Assembly: GCF_014206945.1 (NCBI RefSeq)
Contig: NZ_JACHON010000003.1
Location: forward strand, 1 to 64,000
DNA: 64,000 bases
Origin: Gracilibacillus halotolerans
GTDB lineage: Bacteria > Bacillota > Bacilli > Bacillales > Amphibacillaceae
Reading direction: 5' to 3'
The position numbers and the translations under genes were made by a program. Below the pieces are notes generated by a model, which did no database searches, was not told the DNA's origin, and saw only the letters and a list, made by a program, of their open reading frames with translations. Of the stretch, positions 9,162-18,102 are shown piece after piece (position 1 is the stretch's first letter; each line of letters starts with the position of its first letter).

Positions 9162-9318
9162 TTTATAAAATAATTTATCATGGTATAATATACCTGCAGT
9201 AAATTAGTTCTATATTTAAAATAATAGAATGAGTTTTAACCGGGGAGTCACATGAATTTTAATAGCCAACTTGAAACGACATCATTGAATAGAAGTGTTA
9301 TTCGATGATGTCTTTTTT
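9162..9318 (+). ncRNA. Candidate small RNA or attenuated leader
   Basis: A promoter-like pair TTTATA (9162-9167) and TATAAT (9184-9189) with a 16-nt spacer would start transcription near 9196. A strong terminator (GACATCATTGAATA / TATTCGATGATGTC plus six T, 9278-9318) would end it after about 120 nt. Inside is a 13-codon frame at 9252 (MNFNSQLETTSLN) behind GGGGAG, which could be a peptide or chance. The next gene starts 75 nt later, so the unit could equally be an attenuated leader. No known RNA family was recognised. Confidence 0.4.
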
Positions 9319-9393
9319 AAAATAGGAACTACTTTACTAGTAATTTTATAGCAGAATGCAATCATGATGGTATGAAAGCCAGGAGAGGGGTTC

Positions 9394-10122
9394 ATGACAA
9401 TGTATCAAGGACGAGAGGATTTATTGAATAATCTTGCGAGTTTAAAGAAAAATGGAAACTTGTTAGACAAGAATAATAAAAAAATAAGTAATTTACATAA
9501 AAAAATGTTAAATAAAACGAATTCAAGATTAAGGTTGTTTTTTCTTCTAATAACTTTAGGGCCGGTCTTTTTATTGTTTTTTATTGAGTCACAACGGATT
9601 CCTATATTAGATCCCATTATATTTGGTTTATTACCAAATCTTATTCCTGGATTTTGGCTTATTTATAGCTTGTTTGTTATTGGATTAATCGTTTTATTTT
9701 TTTACAGCATGTTTACTTTAGGTAGAGAGGATTCCTATTTAAGAAGGCTCCGCTTTGTAGAACGAAAGGTTGTAAAAATTCAGTCGAGTTTTGAACACAA
9801 AATAATAGAGCTTGAGGAACAGAATAATGAGATCGTTAACTCTAGCAATCTTGGTATACTACCAAAAAAATATAGGCGTTCTCGTGCGATTAATAAAATC
9901 TATGAATATATTGCTAACCTACATGCAGACAGCTTAAAAGAGGCAATCAGACTTTACGAGATAGAAGATACACAAATGAAGCAAGCTAGAGCACAAGCAG
10001 TGCTGGATTCGTTCGCTGCCTCGGATCGAAGACGGGCCGAACAAAAACAAGCTCAAGATATTGAAGCGTTAAATCGTAAGGTAGATAATTTGCAAAGATC
10101 TATACCCCGAAGACGCTATTAA
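9394..10122 (+). CDS. Membrane protein with cytoplasmic coiled coil, unknown function
   Basis: This 242-residue protein has a charged N-terminus (about 45 residues), two membrane segments (roughly 47-65 and 82-108, between them the short loop ESQRIPILDPIIFG), and a long charged helical C-terminal half. The C-terminal half looks like a coiled coil (EHKIIELEEQNNEIV and SLKEAIRLYEIEDTQMKQARAQAVL). It starts behind AGGAGAGG. I do not recognise the family. It stands alone between terminators, so context gives no role. Confidence 0.75.
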   Translation: MTMYQGREDLLNNLASLKKNGNLLDKNNKKISNLHKKMLNKTNSRLRLFFLLITLGPVFLLFFIESQRIPILDPIIFGLLPNLIPGFWLIYSLFVIGLIVLFFYSMFTLGREDSYLRRLRFVERKVVKIQSSFEHKIIELEEQNNEIVNSSNLGILPKKYRRSRAINKIYEYIANLHADSLKEAIRLYEIEDTQMKQARAQAVLDSFAASDRRRAEQKQAQDIEALNRKVDNLQRSIPRRRY

Positions 10123-10132
10123 TTAACTAAAG

Positions 10133-10207
10133 AATCGCCATTCTGAATTGGCTGATTTAATTTTTCTAATATGAAACCCCTACTCATCCTGAGATAGGGG
10201 TTATTTT
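10133..10207 (+). terminator. Two tandem hairpins
   Basis: The first hairpin is AATCGCCA / TGGCTGATT (10133-10157) followed by TAATTTTT. The second is AACCCCTACTCA / TGAGATAGGGGTT (10175-10202) followed by ATTTT. Both come after the coiled-coil membrane protein. The remaining gap to 10430 holds only a possible -10 (TATAAT, 10387-10392) before potA. Confidence 0.7.
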
Positions 10208-10430
10208 GCCTCTATAGCTCCAGCAACCTCTGAGACCGCATTTTTCATAAGCTCCGTTTAAGTTCTTCGAAGGAATGGGAACATAAAATTTTTAAATTGG
10301 AGAACCGTATAAATAAAGTTTTCCTCCTTATGTAAAATTTCTAAATTTTAGTGAAAATAGTGATTCCCATTTCTATTAAATGGATGTATAATATTCTGGT
10401 ATTTTAACACGTAATTTAAAGGAGATTGAC

Positions 10431-11540
10431 ATGAGAAATGCTTCCATTATTCAGTTTCGTCATGTAACGAAACAATTTAATGATGAGACCGTTGTTTTAG
10501 ACGATGTAAGTTTTGAAATTGAAGGTGGGAAGTTTTATACTCTGCTTGGTCCATCGGGATGTGGGAAAACTACCATTTTGCGATTAATTGCCGGGTTTAT
10601 AGAACCATCCGAAGGTGAAATCTTTTTCAATGGGAAGAAAATTAATCAGGTACCAGCGAATAAGCGACAAGTAAACACGGTGTTTCAAGATTATGCGTTA
10701 TTCCCACATTTGAATGTATTTGAAAATGTTGCTTTTGGATTACGAATTAAGAAAATGAAAAAGACAGCTATTGAAGAAAAAGTAAGCGAAGCTTTAAGTT
10801 TTGTAAACTTACAAGGTTATGAATATAGAGAGATTAGTGAAATGTCAGGGGGTCAGAGGCAGCGGGTTGCTATTGCACGTGCGATCGTGAATGAGCCGAA
10901 AATTATACTCCTCGATGAACCTTTATCGGCCCTGGATTTGAAGCTACGGACACAAATGCAATACGAGTTACGAGAATTACAACGTCGACTCGGGATTACG
11001 TTTATTTTTGTTACGCATGATCAAGAAGAAGCGTTGGCGATGTCGGATGAAATATTTGTTCTTAATAAAGGTAAAATTCAGCAGAGTGGTACGCCAATCG
11101 ATATTTACGATGAGCCTATTAACCGTTTTGTTGCTGATTTTATTGGTGAATCTAATATTATCAAAGGGAAGATGATAGAAGACTTTTTGGTAGAAATCGC
11201 TGGGAAACCATTTGTTTGTGTGGATGGTGGTATGAATCCGAATGAGCCAGTAGAAATTGTCATTCGTCCAGAGGATTTGGAAATCAGACCAGAAGGTGAA
11301 GGAAAACTAAGTGTTACGGTTATTTCTCAACTGTTTCGAGGTGTGCATTATGAAGCCCATTGTCGTGACTTGGAAGGAAACGTATGGCTCGTGCATACGA
11401 CAAAGAAAATCCAAGTAGGGGACAAGCTCGGATTAGACTTTAATCCTGAAGATATTCATGTCATGCGTTTTGATGAATCAGAGGAAGACTTCGATCGACG
11501 AATTGAGCAGTATACGGAGGATGAAAGCCTTGGGAAATAA
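10431..11540 (+). CDS. potA: Spermidine/putrescine ABC transporter ATPase
   Basis: This 369-residue ATPase drives polyamine import. Walker A is GPSGCGKTT, the signature is [15 protein letters not shown], Walker B is [12 protein letters not shown], and a TOBE-like domain occupies the last about 110 residues ([11 protein letters not shown]). The ATG follows AAAGGAGATTGAC. It overlaps or abuts potB, and the operon order is potABCD. The high identity with PotA motifs makes polyamine specificity likely, although related ATPases serve other substrates; the PotD-like protein at the end of the operon supports it. Confidence 0.92.
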   Translation: MRNASIIQFRHVTKQFNDETVVLDDVSFEIEGGKFYTLLGPSGCGKTTILRLIAGFIEPSEGEIFFNGKKINQVPANKRQVNTVFQDYALFPHLNVFENVAFGLRIKKMKKTAIEEKVSEALSFVNLQGYEYREISEMSGGQRQRVAIARAIVNEPKIILLDEPLSALDLKLRTQMQYELRELQRRLGITFIFVTHDQEEALAMSDEIFVLNKGKIQQSGTPIDIYDEPINRFVADFIGESNIIKGKMIEDFLVEIAGKPFVCVDGGMNPNEPVEIVIRPEDLEIRPEGEGKLSVTVISQLFRGVHYEAHCRDLEGNVWLVHTTKKIQVGDKLGLDFNPEDIHVMRFDESEEDFDRRIEQYTEDESLGK

Positions 11541-12333
11541 ATTCATGCGTAATGTGTATATGGTCCCATATATGGTATGGGTTCTCTTATTTGTTATTGC
11601 ACCCATCTTACTCGTTCTCTACTATTCTTTCTTTGATATTCATGGGAACTTCTCTTTTATTAATTATGAGCGATTTTTTACGCCAGTATATTTAAAACTG
11701 ACATTGAGCTCTTTTTGGTATGCGTTTCTCATCACGTTCATCTCATTACTTGTTGCTTATCCAACAGCGTATTTATTAACGAAGACAAAGCATAAACGCT
11801 TATGGCTATTACTAATAATCGTACCTTCATGGGTAAATTTATTATTAAAAGCTTATGCCTTTATCGGTATCTTCGGAGCATATGGAGCTGCGAATAATTT
11901 TTTAGAATGGATTGGAATCGGTTCGAGACAATTGCTGTTTACAGATTTTAGCTTTGTGTTTGTCACGGTATATATATTTATTCCATTTATGATTTTGCCA
12001 ATATTTAATGCGTTGAACAGCTTGAACCCAGCACTATTGGATGCTGCGAATGATCTTGGTGCATCGAAAAGTACAACGTTTAGACGTGTCATTTTTCCAC
12101 TCACGCTTGACGGTGTAAAAACTGGCTGCCAAGTCGTGTTTATTCCGGCATTATCCTTATTTATGATCACCCGCTTAATAGCTGGTAACCGCGTTATTAC
12201 TCTCGGTACAGCGATTGAACAACATTTTCTCGTAACACAGGATTGGGGCATGGGATCAACTATCGCTGTGTTCCTTATATTAATTATGTTTCTCATTATC
12301 TGGTTAACTGGATTCAGAAAGCGAGGTGCATAA
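11521..12333 (+). CDS. potB: Spermidine/putrescine ABC transporter permease
   Basis: This multi-spanning permease carries the EAA loop [25 protein letters not shown]. The frame is open from 11458, but the first about 20 codons lie inside potA and are unlikely to be used. GGAGG (11516-11520) directly touches the ATG at 11521 and is nine nt before an in-frame TTG at 11530, which is probably the better start. Together with PotC it forms the membrane channel of the polyamine importer. Confidence 0.9.
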   Translation: MKALGNKFMRNVYMVPYMVWVLLFVIAPILLVLYYSFFDIHGNFSFINYERFFTPVYLKLTLSSFWYAFLITFISLLVAYPTAYLLTKTKHKRLWLLLIIVPSWVNLLLKAYAFIGIFGAYGAANNFLEWIGIGSRQLLFTDFSFVFVTVYIFIPFMILPIFNALNSLNPALLDAANDLGASKSTTFRRVIFPLTLDGVKTGCQVVFIPALSLFMITRLIAGNRVITLGTAIEQHFLVTQDWGMGSTIAVFLILIMFLIIWLTGFRKRGA

Positions 12334-12334
12334 G

Positions 12335-13132
12335 ATGCAAGGAAAAGCTTCACCAGCAGCTAAAATATTCTTAATGACCATTATCTTCATTCTTTATGCA
12401 CCAATATTTTATTTAGTTTTCTATTCGTTTAATAGTGGCGGTTCCATGAGTGGTTTTGAAGGATTTACCCTTGATTGGTATCGAGAGTTACTTGGAGATA
12501 CGCGCTTACTCATTATTGTGTTAAACACGCTTGTCATTGCTTTATTATCGGCATTGTTCGCGACGATGATTGGAACGTTCGGGGCAATTGGCATTCATGC
12601 ATTAAAAAGAAGTAAAAACTCTATACTCGGTTTAAATAGTGTGTTAATCGTGAGCCCAGATGTCATAATTGGTGCCTCGTTCTTAATATTATTTACGATT
12701 GCTGGGATTCGCTTAGGCTTTTATTCTGTATTACTATCACATATTGCCTTTAGTATTCCAATTGTTGTGTTAATGGTGCTGCCAAAATTGGCGGAGATGA
12801 ATCCTTCGCTCATTGATGCAGCGAAAGATTTAGGAGCTAGCAGGTGGCATGTCTTTACAAAAGTTATCTTTCCTTATATAACACCAGGGATTTTTGCGGG
12901 ATTTTTTATGGCATTAACCTACTCCTTGGATGATTTCGCAGTAACGTTCTTTGTGACAGGTAACGGTTTTTCGACGTTGTCAGTAGAAATTTACTCGATG
13001 GCACGGCAAGGAATCTCCTTACACATTAATGCGTTGTCTACGATATTATTTCTCTTTACCATTTTACTCGTTGGGATTTATTACGTGATATCTCAGCGTA
13101 GTGGATTGAAGTTAGGAGGGTTCAGGCGATGA
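12335..13132 (+). CDS. potC: Spermidine/putrescine ABC transporter permease
   Basis: This 265-residue second permease shows the EAA loop SLIDAAKDLGASRWHVFTKVIFPYI and six predicted membrane segments. I chose the ATG at 12335 because GCGAGGTG precedes it by about seven nt; the upstream GTG at 12326 overlaps this ribosome site. It starts one nt after the potB stop, and its own stop overlaps the start of potD, indicating translational coupling. Confidence 0.9.
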   Translation: MQGKASPAAKIFLMTIIFILYAPIFYLVFYSFNSGGSMSGFEGFTLDWYRELLGDTRLLIIVLNTLVIALLSALFATMIGTFGAIGIHALKRSKNSILGLNSVLIVSPDVIIGASFLILFTIAGIRLGFYSVLLSHIAFSIPIVVLMVLPKLAEMNPSLIDAAKDLGASRWHVFTKVIFPYITPGIFAGFFMALTYSLDDFAVTFFVTGNGFSTLSVEIYSMARQGISLHINALSTILFLFTILLVGIYYVISQRSGLKLGGFRR

Positions 13133-14202
13133 AAAAGTTAATGACGGCTTTTATAGCGATTACGCTTGTTTCTATCTTAATGCTTGTTGCAATTAATCGG
13201 CTAAATGCGGCCCAAGGATATTCAGGAGATGAAACGTTGACGGTTTTTAATTGGGGAGACTATATTGACGAGTATTTGGTAAGTCAGTTTGAAGAAGAAA
13301 CGGGAATTACCGTCATCTATGAGACGTTTGATTCCAATGAAGCAATGCTGACGAAGATTCAACAAGGAGGGACAACGTACGATATTGCTATCCCTTCTGA
13401 ATATATGATTGAAAAAATGTTGGAGGAAGACTTACTCCTTCCGTTAGAACATGACAAGTTATCCAATTTACATTATATTGACGAGCGATTTATGGATTTA
13501 CCTTTTGACGAGGGAAATAAATACTCGGTTCCATATTTTTGGGGAACCGTTGGCATTTTATATAACAAAGAACTCCTACCAGACAAAACGTTCACGAGCT
13601 GGGATGATTTATGGGATGCAGACTTAAAAAATGACATCTTGCTTGTGGATGGTGCGCGTGAAGTAATTGGAATGGCATTGAACTCATTAGGTTATTCTCT
13701 TAATGATACGAACGAAGATCATTTACAAGAGGCATTGAAGAAACTCGAAACTTTAACGCCAAATGTAAAAGCTATTGTTGGTGATGAGAATAAATTACTG
13801 ATGGCCAATAATGAGGCTGCTGTATCGCTTGCATGGTCTGGTGATGCGAGTGAGGTTATGTTTGAAAATGAGGCATTGGATTATGTGGTGCCTGAAGAAG
13901 GTTCTAATTTATGGTTTGATAATATGGTCATTCCAAAAACGGCAGACAATATCGATGGTGCACACCAATTTATTAACTTTATGCTCCAACCCGAAATTGC
14001 AGCGAAAAATACAGAATATGTGAGTTATTCGACGCCAAATAAGGCATCCTTAGAACTTTTACCAGACGAGATGGCTGAGGATGAACGATTTTACCCAGCA
14101 CCAGAGCTAACCAATCGATTAGAAGTATACGAAAACCTAGGAAAAGATATGCTTAGTCTATATAATGAATTATTTTTACAATTTAAAATGCATAAAAATT
14201 GA
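13129..14202 (+). CDS. potD: Spermidine/putrescine-binding protein
   Basis: This 357-residue binding protein has the PotD hallmarks LTVFNWGDYIDEYLV and TYDIAIPSEYMIEKM. It captures polyamines outside the cell for PotABC. The ATG overlaps the potC stop and follows GGAGGGTTCAGGCG. The N-terminus is a hydrophobic signal or anchor (residues 4-22) but has no lipobox cysteine, unusual for a Gram-positive binding protein. It may be tethered by an uncleaved signal. A perfect terminator follows. Confidence 0.9.
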   Translation: MKKLMTAFIAITLVSILMLVAINRLNAAQGYSGDETLTVFNWGDYIDEYLVSQFEEETGITVIYETFDSNEAMLTKIQQGGTTYDIAIPSEYMIEKMLEEDLLLPLEHDKLSNLHYIDERFMDLPFDEGNKYSVPYFWGTVGILYNKELLPDKTFTSWDDLWDADLKNDILLVDGAREVIGMALNSLGYSLNDTNEDHLQEALKKLETLTPNVKAIVGDENKLLMANNEAAVSLAWSGDASEVMFENEALDYVVPEEGSNLWFDNMVIPKTADNIDGAHQFINFMLQPEIAAKNTEYVSYSTPNKASLELLPDEMAEDERFYPAPELTNRLEVYENLGKDMLSLYNELFLQFKMHKN

Positions 14203-14212
14203 TGGAGCAAGG

Positions 14213-14242
14213 GCTTAGAGAATAAAATCTCTAAGCTTTTTT
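14213..14242 (+). terminator. Terminator of the pot operon
   Basis: GCTTAGAGA and TCTCTAAGC are perfectly complementary across a six-nt loop and are followed by six T residues. Confidence 0.9.
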
Positions 14243-14309
14243 ATGTGAGAGAGAACAAATCGAATAATTAATATATTTTTCAAATTATCAGACAATAAAG
14301 ACAATAATA

Positions 14310-14367
14310 TTGACAGAACTCACGATTCATCTTATACTAAAAGTAAACATTGTGAAACACTTCACAA
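14310..14367 (+). promoter_or_regulatory. SigA promoter with Rex-type operator
   Basis: TTGACA (14310-14315) and TATACT (14333-14338) are separated by exactly 17 nt. Twelve nt further lies TTGTGAAACACTTCACAA (14350-14367), which fits the Rex consensus TTGTGAA-N4-TTCACAA with perfect arms. The operator would cover about +5 to +22, a repressing position. The same symmetry also fits a Crp/Fnr box (TGTGA-N6-TCACA), but a site downstream of the start argues for repression by the NADH sensor Rex. Confidence 0.75.
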
Positions 14368-14480
14368 TATAAGGTGTACATCTTTACAAAGTGCTTTCTT
14401 TCATCTAGGGAAATTGACATCAGCTAATTTAGGGTATATTCAAGCACATCTCTATTTTTATTATGAAAGGAAGAGTGAAT

Positions 14481-15263
14481 ATGAAAAGATTTGAAGAAAA
14501 AGTAGTTATCATTACTGGTGGTGGAGCAGGTTTAGGTCAATCCGCAGCATTGCAAATTGCAGCAGAAGGCGGAAAACTTGTGCTCGTCGATTTAAACAGT
14601 GATGGCCTTGAAGAAACAAAGCAACTGATCTTAAAGGAAAATGAAGAAGCAGAAGTACTTACAATTACAGCTAACGTTGCGAATGAAGATGAAGTAAAAA
14701 ATTATGTAGACAAAACAGTGGAGACTTTTGGCCGTATTGATGGATTCTTTAACAATGCTGGTATTGAAGGCAAGCAGAACTTGACTGGCGATTACCATAC
14801 GGATGAATTCCATCGTGTAATCGACATTAACTTAAATGGTGTATTTTATGGAATGAAATATGTTTTACAAGTAATGAAAGAACAAGGATATGGCTCTATT
14901 TGTAACGCTGCATCTGTTGGCGGTATTCGCGGTGTAGGGAATCAGTCTGGGTATTCAGCAAGCAAACATGGTGTTGTTGGATTAACAAGAAACTCAGGAA
15001 TAGAGTATGGTCAGTATGGAATAAACATTAATGCTATTGCCCCAGGTGCTATTATGACAGCGATGGTAGAGGGATCTCTAAAACAGATGGCGGGAGATAA
15101 CTGGGAAGAAGCAGGGAAAGAGTTCGTAAGTGTGAACCCAATGAAACGCTTTGGTAAACCAGAAGAAGTAGCTTATCTTGTAGCATTCCTATTATCTGAC
15201 CAAGCAGGATTTATAAATGCACAGGTTATTCCAATTGATGGTGGACAATCTTATAAATACTAA
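14481..15263 (+). CDS. Short-chain dehydrogenase/reductase, probably NAD-dependent
   Basis: This 260-residue classical SDR has the cofactor motif TGGGAGLG, the NNAG motif, a catalytic Ser in NAASVGG and the YSASK dyad. An Asp ends beta-2 (LVDLN), typical of NAD(H) rather than NADP(H) use. The substrate is not evident; relatives include glucose and 3-oxoacyl dehydrogenases. I chose the ATG at 14481 because AAAGGAAGAG precedes it. The promoter carries a Rex-like operator, so expression should rise when NADH accumulates. That fits a fermentative, NADH-consuming reductase (inference). Confidence 0.88.
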   Translation: MKRFEEKVVIITGGGAGLGQSAALQIAAEGGKLVLVDLNSDGLEETKQLILKENEEAEVLTITANVANEDEVKNYVDKTVETFGRIDGFFNNAGIEGKQNLTGDYHTDEFHRVIDINLNGVFYGMKYVLQVMKEQGYGSICNAASVGGIRGVGNQSGYSASKHGVVGLTRNSGIEYGQYGININAIAPGAIMTAMVEGSLKQMAGDNWEEAGKEFVSVNPMKRFGKPEEVAYLVAFLLSDQAGFINAQVIPIDGGQSYKY

Positions 15264-15280
15264 TTTAAAGTAACTTTTAA

Positions 15281-15314
15281 AACCTTCATGAGCTTTTATA
15301 CATGGAGGTTTTTT
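15281..15314 (+). terminator. Terminator of the SDR gene
   Basis: AACCTTCATG and CATGGAGGTT pair (one G-U) and are followed by TTTT. The rest of the gap to 15710 is AT-rich; I see only a small inverted repeat CTCGA/TCGAG near 15467-15483. Confidence 0.85.
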
Positions 15315-15710
15315 GTTTAGTCCGTTTTTTCTATCGGAGAAAACGAGTGAAATCGTAAAAATGCATAACACAAGGCTTTTCTTATAGCGAAAACCCGTTT
15401 AGCTAAAATCCAATAAATACTCTCCCTCATCCTCCAAAGAAAGCATCAAATGAGTTGTTGATGCTCGAGGTTAAATTCGAGTATATGAATATATTAGGTA
15501 TATGTACACACGGTATATCGACTTATTTATATTATAAATGTTTTTGAAATAAAATTAGGATAGAAGAATTATTTTAACGATTTATTGCTTGATTTTATCT
15601 ATATCAATTATTTAATTAATTATAAATTACTCTTGAAATAATTGTTACTTTTAGGTATTATGTAATATGATTAGTGGTATAAAATACTTATAAAAAGGAG
15701 GGTGTTTGAA

Positions 15711-16187
15711 ATGAAAGAAGTAAACTTTTCTATTAGTTTAATATTCTTCTGGCTTAAAGGAAGTGTGGGAGTTGATTCTAGATTCGTAAAAACGAACTTA
15801 TCTAACACGATTTTAGGATTTATTCCACTTGGGAAAGATCAGCAAAATATCCCACTTAAAAACATTTCAGGTTCTATATTATCATCCAAATACTTAGCAA
15901 AGCCGATTCTTATTGGAATTATATTATTATTTATTGGATTTGGTATGATGGCCGATAGTTTTTTTGGTGGACTTGTTCTGTTATTAATTGGAGTAGGGAT
16001 AGCGCTAAGTGGAATTCAAACAATTCTAGTAATAGAAAAAGCTGGTTCGCCGTACTTCATTAAAGTTCCATTTTTTGAAAAAGCGAAGATGAACCAACTT
16101 AATGATTACATACACGAAGCGTTAAGTGAAGATACAGATAAGACAGATTTAAACATGTTTTTTGATAAGAAAGCACAAGATCAATAA
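15711..16187 (+). CDS. Small membrane protein, unknown function
   Basis: This 158-residue protein has a central hydrophobic region of about 45 residues forming two membrane segments (KPILIGIILLFIGFGMM and GGLVLLLIGVGIALSGI). They are flanked by an N-terminal domain that looks like a membrane-anchored PH-like fold and a charged C-terminus. AAGGAGG precedes the ATG at 15711 by nine nt, so the overlapping GTG at 15702 is rejected. I do not recognise the family. It is a single gene with its own terminator. Confidence 0.75.
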   Translation: MKEVNFSISLIFFWLKGSVGVDSRFVKTNLSNTILGFIPLGKDQQNIPLKNISGSILSSKYLAKPILIGIILLFIGFGMMADSFFGGLVLLLIGVGIALSGIQTILVIEKAGSPYFIKVPFFEKAKMNQLNDYIHEALSEDTDKTDLNMFFDKKAQDQ

Positions 16188-16279
16188 TTATGAATGCAGT
16201 CTATAAAAGTTAGTATTGTTTCAATAATTTTAGGATTAAAATTTTATTTGATTACATAGAACTAACAAAAGACGTAAAA

Positions 16280-16311
16280 AATCCTCGTATGGAAATACGG
16301 GGATTTTTTAA
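16280..16311 (+). terminator. Terminator
   Basis: AATCCTCGTAT and ATACGGGGATT pair around GGAA and run into a T tract. It ends the transcript of the small membrane protein. Confidence 0.85.
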
Positions 16312-16466
16312 TGGTAATCGTTATTCTTTAATCCTGTCAACATCCCCCTTGCCAAAAGGGTTTTTAGATTAGATTGATTCTAACGTGTAAACGCAATAAT
16401 CTATAAGTAGGCAATAATTATTAATTACTCTAATTTAAAATATTAACCTTTAAAAAGGAAGGGGAA

Positions 16467-17879
16467 ATGAAAATGGAACAAGCAGGAATTCGTGCGAAAA
16501 TCCAGCGTTTTGGTAGTTACCTCAGTGGTATGATTATGCCAAACATTGCTGCATTTATCGCTTGGGGTCTCATCACAGCTTTATTTATTCCGAAAGGTTG
16601 GTATCCAAACGAAAGTTTAGCTGAGCTTGTAGATCCAATGATTAAATATTTACTACCATTATTAATTGGTTTTACTGGTGGTAAAATGGTCCATGATATT
16701 CGTGGTGGGGTTGTTGGTGCAATTGCAACTATGGGTGTGATTGTTGGAGCGGACATCCCGATGTTCTTAGGAGCAATGCTTATGGGACCGATTGGTGGTT
16801 TCCTAACAAAACTCATGGATAAGGCATTTCAACATCGTATTAAATCAGGTTTCGAAATGCTTTATAACAACTTCTCAGCAGGTATATTGGGTGCAATATT
16901 AGCAGGGATTTCGCTAAAAATTATTGGACCGATTGTTTCAGGCTTAAATAGCGTTTTAGCTTCTGGTGTAGAAGTAATCATCAATGCAGGATTACTCCCA
17001 TTAGCAAATATCATTATCGAACCAGCGAAAATATTATTTTTAAATAATGCAATTAACCACGGTATTTTAGGTCCGCTAGGTGTCGAGCAGGCAGCAGAAT
17101 CAGGAAAGTCCATATTGTTCTTAATAGAAACAAACCCTGGGCCAGGTTTAGGTATTTTGCTAGCCTTTGTAATCTTCGGTAAAGGGATGGCAAGAAGTTC
17201 AGCTGCAGGTGCATCCGTAATTCACTTTTTAGGTGGTATTCATGAGATTTACTTCCCTTATATTTTAATGAAGCCTGCTCTATTATTGGCAGCTATTGGT
17301 GGGGGAGTCAGTGGTGTCTTCACATTCAGTCTATTCAATGCAGGATTAACAGCGACAGCGTCACCAGGTAGTATCGTTGCCTTATTATTGATGAGCGCTA
17401 GAGGGGATCACATTGCTGTAATCCTTGGTATAGTGGTTGCAACAGTTGTATCCTTCTTGATTGCTTCTATTATCTTAAAAACAAGCAAGACTGAATCAGA
17501 AGACCTTTCTGATGCTGCTAGCAAAATGGAGGACATGAAAGGTAAGAAAAGCTCTGTAGCTTCTAACTTTACACAAGCTAGTACTCAGCAAGCAGGCGAA
17601 GTAAACAAAGTTATCTTTGCTTGTGATGCGGGTATGGGATCAAGTGCGATGGGTGCTTCTTTATTGAGAGATAAGTTCAAGAAAGCCGGTATTGAAGGTA
17701 TCGATGTTACAAACAAAGCAATCAATGATTTGCCAAATGATGTTGATATCATCATTACTCATAAGGATTTAACGGATCGTGCCAAAGCAAAAGTTCCTAA
17801 TGCACAGCATATATCTGTTGATAATTTCTTGAACAGTCCGAAATATCAAGAACTAATCGACCATTTAAAAAATGATTAA
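16467..17879 (+). CDS. mtlA: Mannitol-specific PTS enzyme IICB
   Basis: This 470-residue permease imports and phosphorylates mannitol. The N-terminal about 340 residues are the membrane IIC domain (GGIHEIYFPYILMKP carries the family's GIHE motif). The C-terminal IIB domain has the phosphorylated cysteine in FACDAGMGSSAMGAS (Cys about 386). The IIA domain is a separate gene (mtlF), the usual arrangement in Bacillaceae. It starts behind GGAAGGGGAA. Operon order mtlA-mtlR-mtlF-mtlD gives the pathway from mannitol to fructose-6-phosphate. Confidence 0.95.
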   Translation: MKMEQAGIRAKIQRFGSYLSGMIMPNIAAFIAWGLITALFIPKGWYPNESLAELVDPMIKYLLPLLIGFTGGKMVHDIRGGVVGAIATMGVIVGADIPMFLGAMLMGPIGGFLTKLMDKAFQHRIKSGFEMLYNNFSAGILGAILAGISLKIIGPIVSGLNSVLASGVEVIINAGLLPLANIIIEPAKILFLNNAINHGILGPLGVEQAAESGKSILFLIETNPGPGLGILLAFVIFGKGMARSSAAGASVIHFLGGIHEIYFPYILMKPALLLAAIGGGVSGVFTFSLFNAGLTATASPGSIVALLLMSARGDHIAVILGIVVATVVSFLIASIILKTSKTESEDLSDAASKMEDMKGKKSSVASNFTQASTQQAGEVNKVIFACDAGMGSSAMGASLLRDKFKKAGIEGIDVTNKAINDLPNDVDIIITHKDLTDRAKAKVPNAQHISVDNFLNSPKYQELIDHLKND

Positions 17880-17883
17880 AGAT

Positions 17884-17920
17884 AAGAGGGTTCCTTTCTA
17901 ATAAAGAAGGGAACTCTTTT
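17884..17920 (+). terminator. Terminator or attenuator after mtlA
   Basis: AAGAGGGTTCCTTTCT pairs with AGAAGGGAACTCTT and is followed by TTT. It separates mtlA from mtlR, so mtlR may be transcribed partly from its own promoter. Confidence 0.8.
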
Positions 17921-18102
17921 ATTGTGTATATTTTTTTGTTGCAAGGTTGCATAGTTAGACTTATTAAATTATGTCAACATATCCTTTGTCTAAATACAAA
18001 CAAGATTTGATTGAATAGCTACTTATTGGACATGTAAAATTAGTATTAGAAGAAATGCCTGTTTAATTGTGTCAACTAGCTTCATGAAATGGGGTGTAAG
18101 TC

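Noticed and set aside
11853-12353. 166-codon frame antisense to potB
   Set aside because: It is the shadow of a strongly supported permease gene and has no own signals.
16385-16400. cre-like TGTAAACGCAATAA upstream of mtlA
   Set aside because: Two mismatches to the consensus in the second arm; too weak to support a CcpA site.
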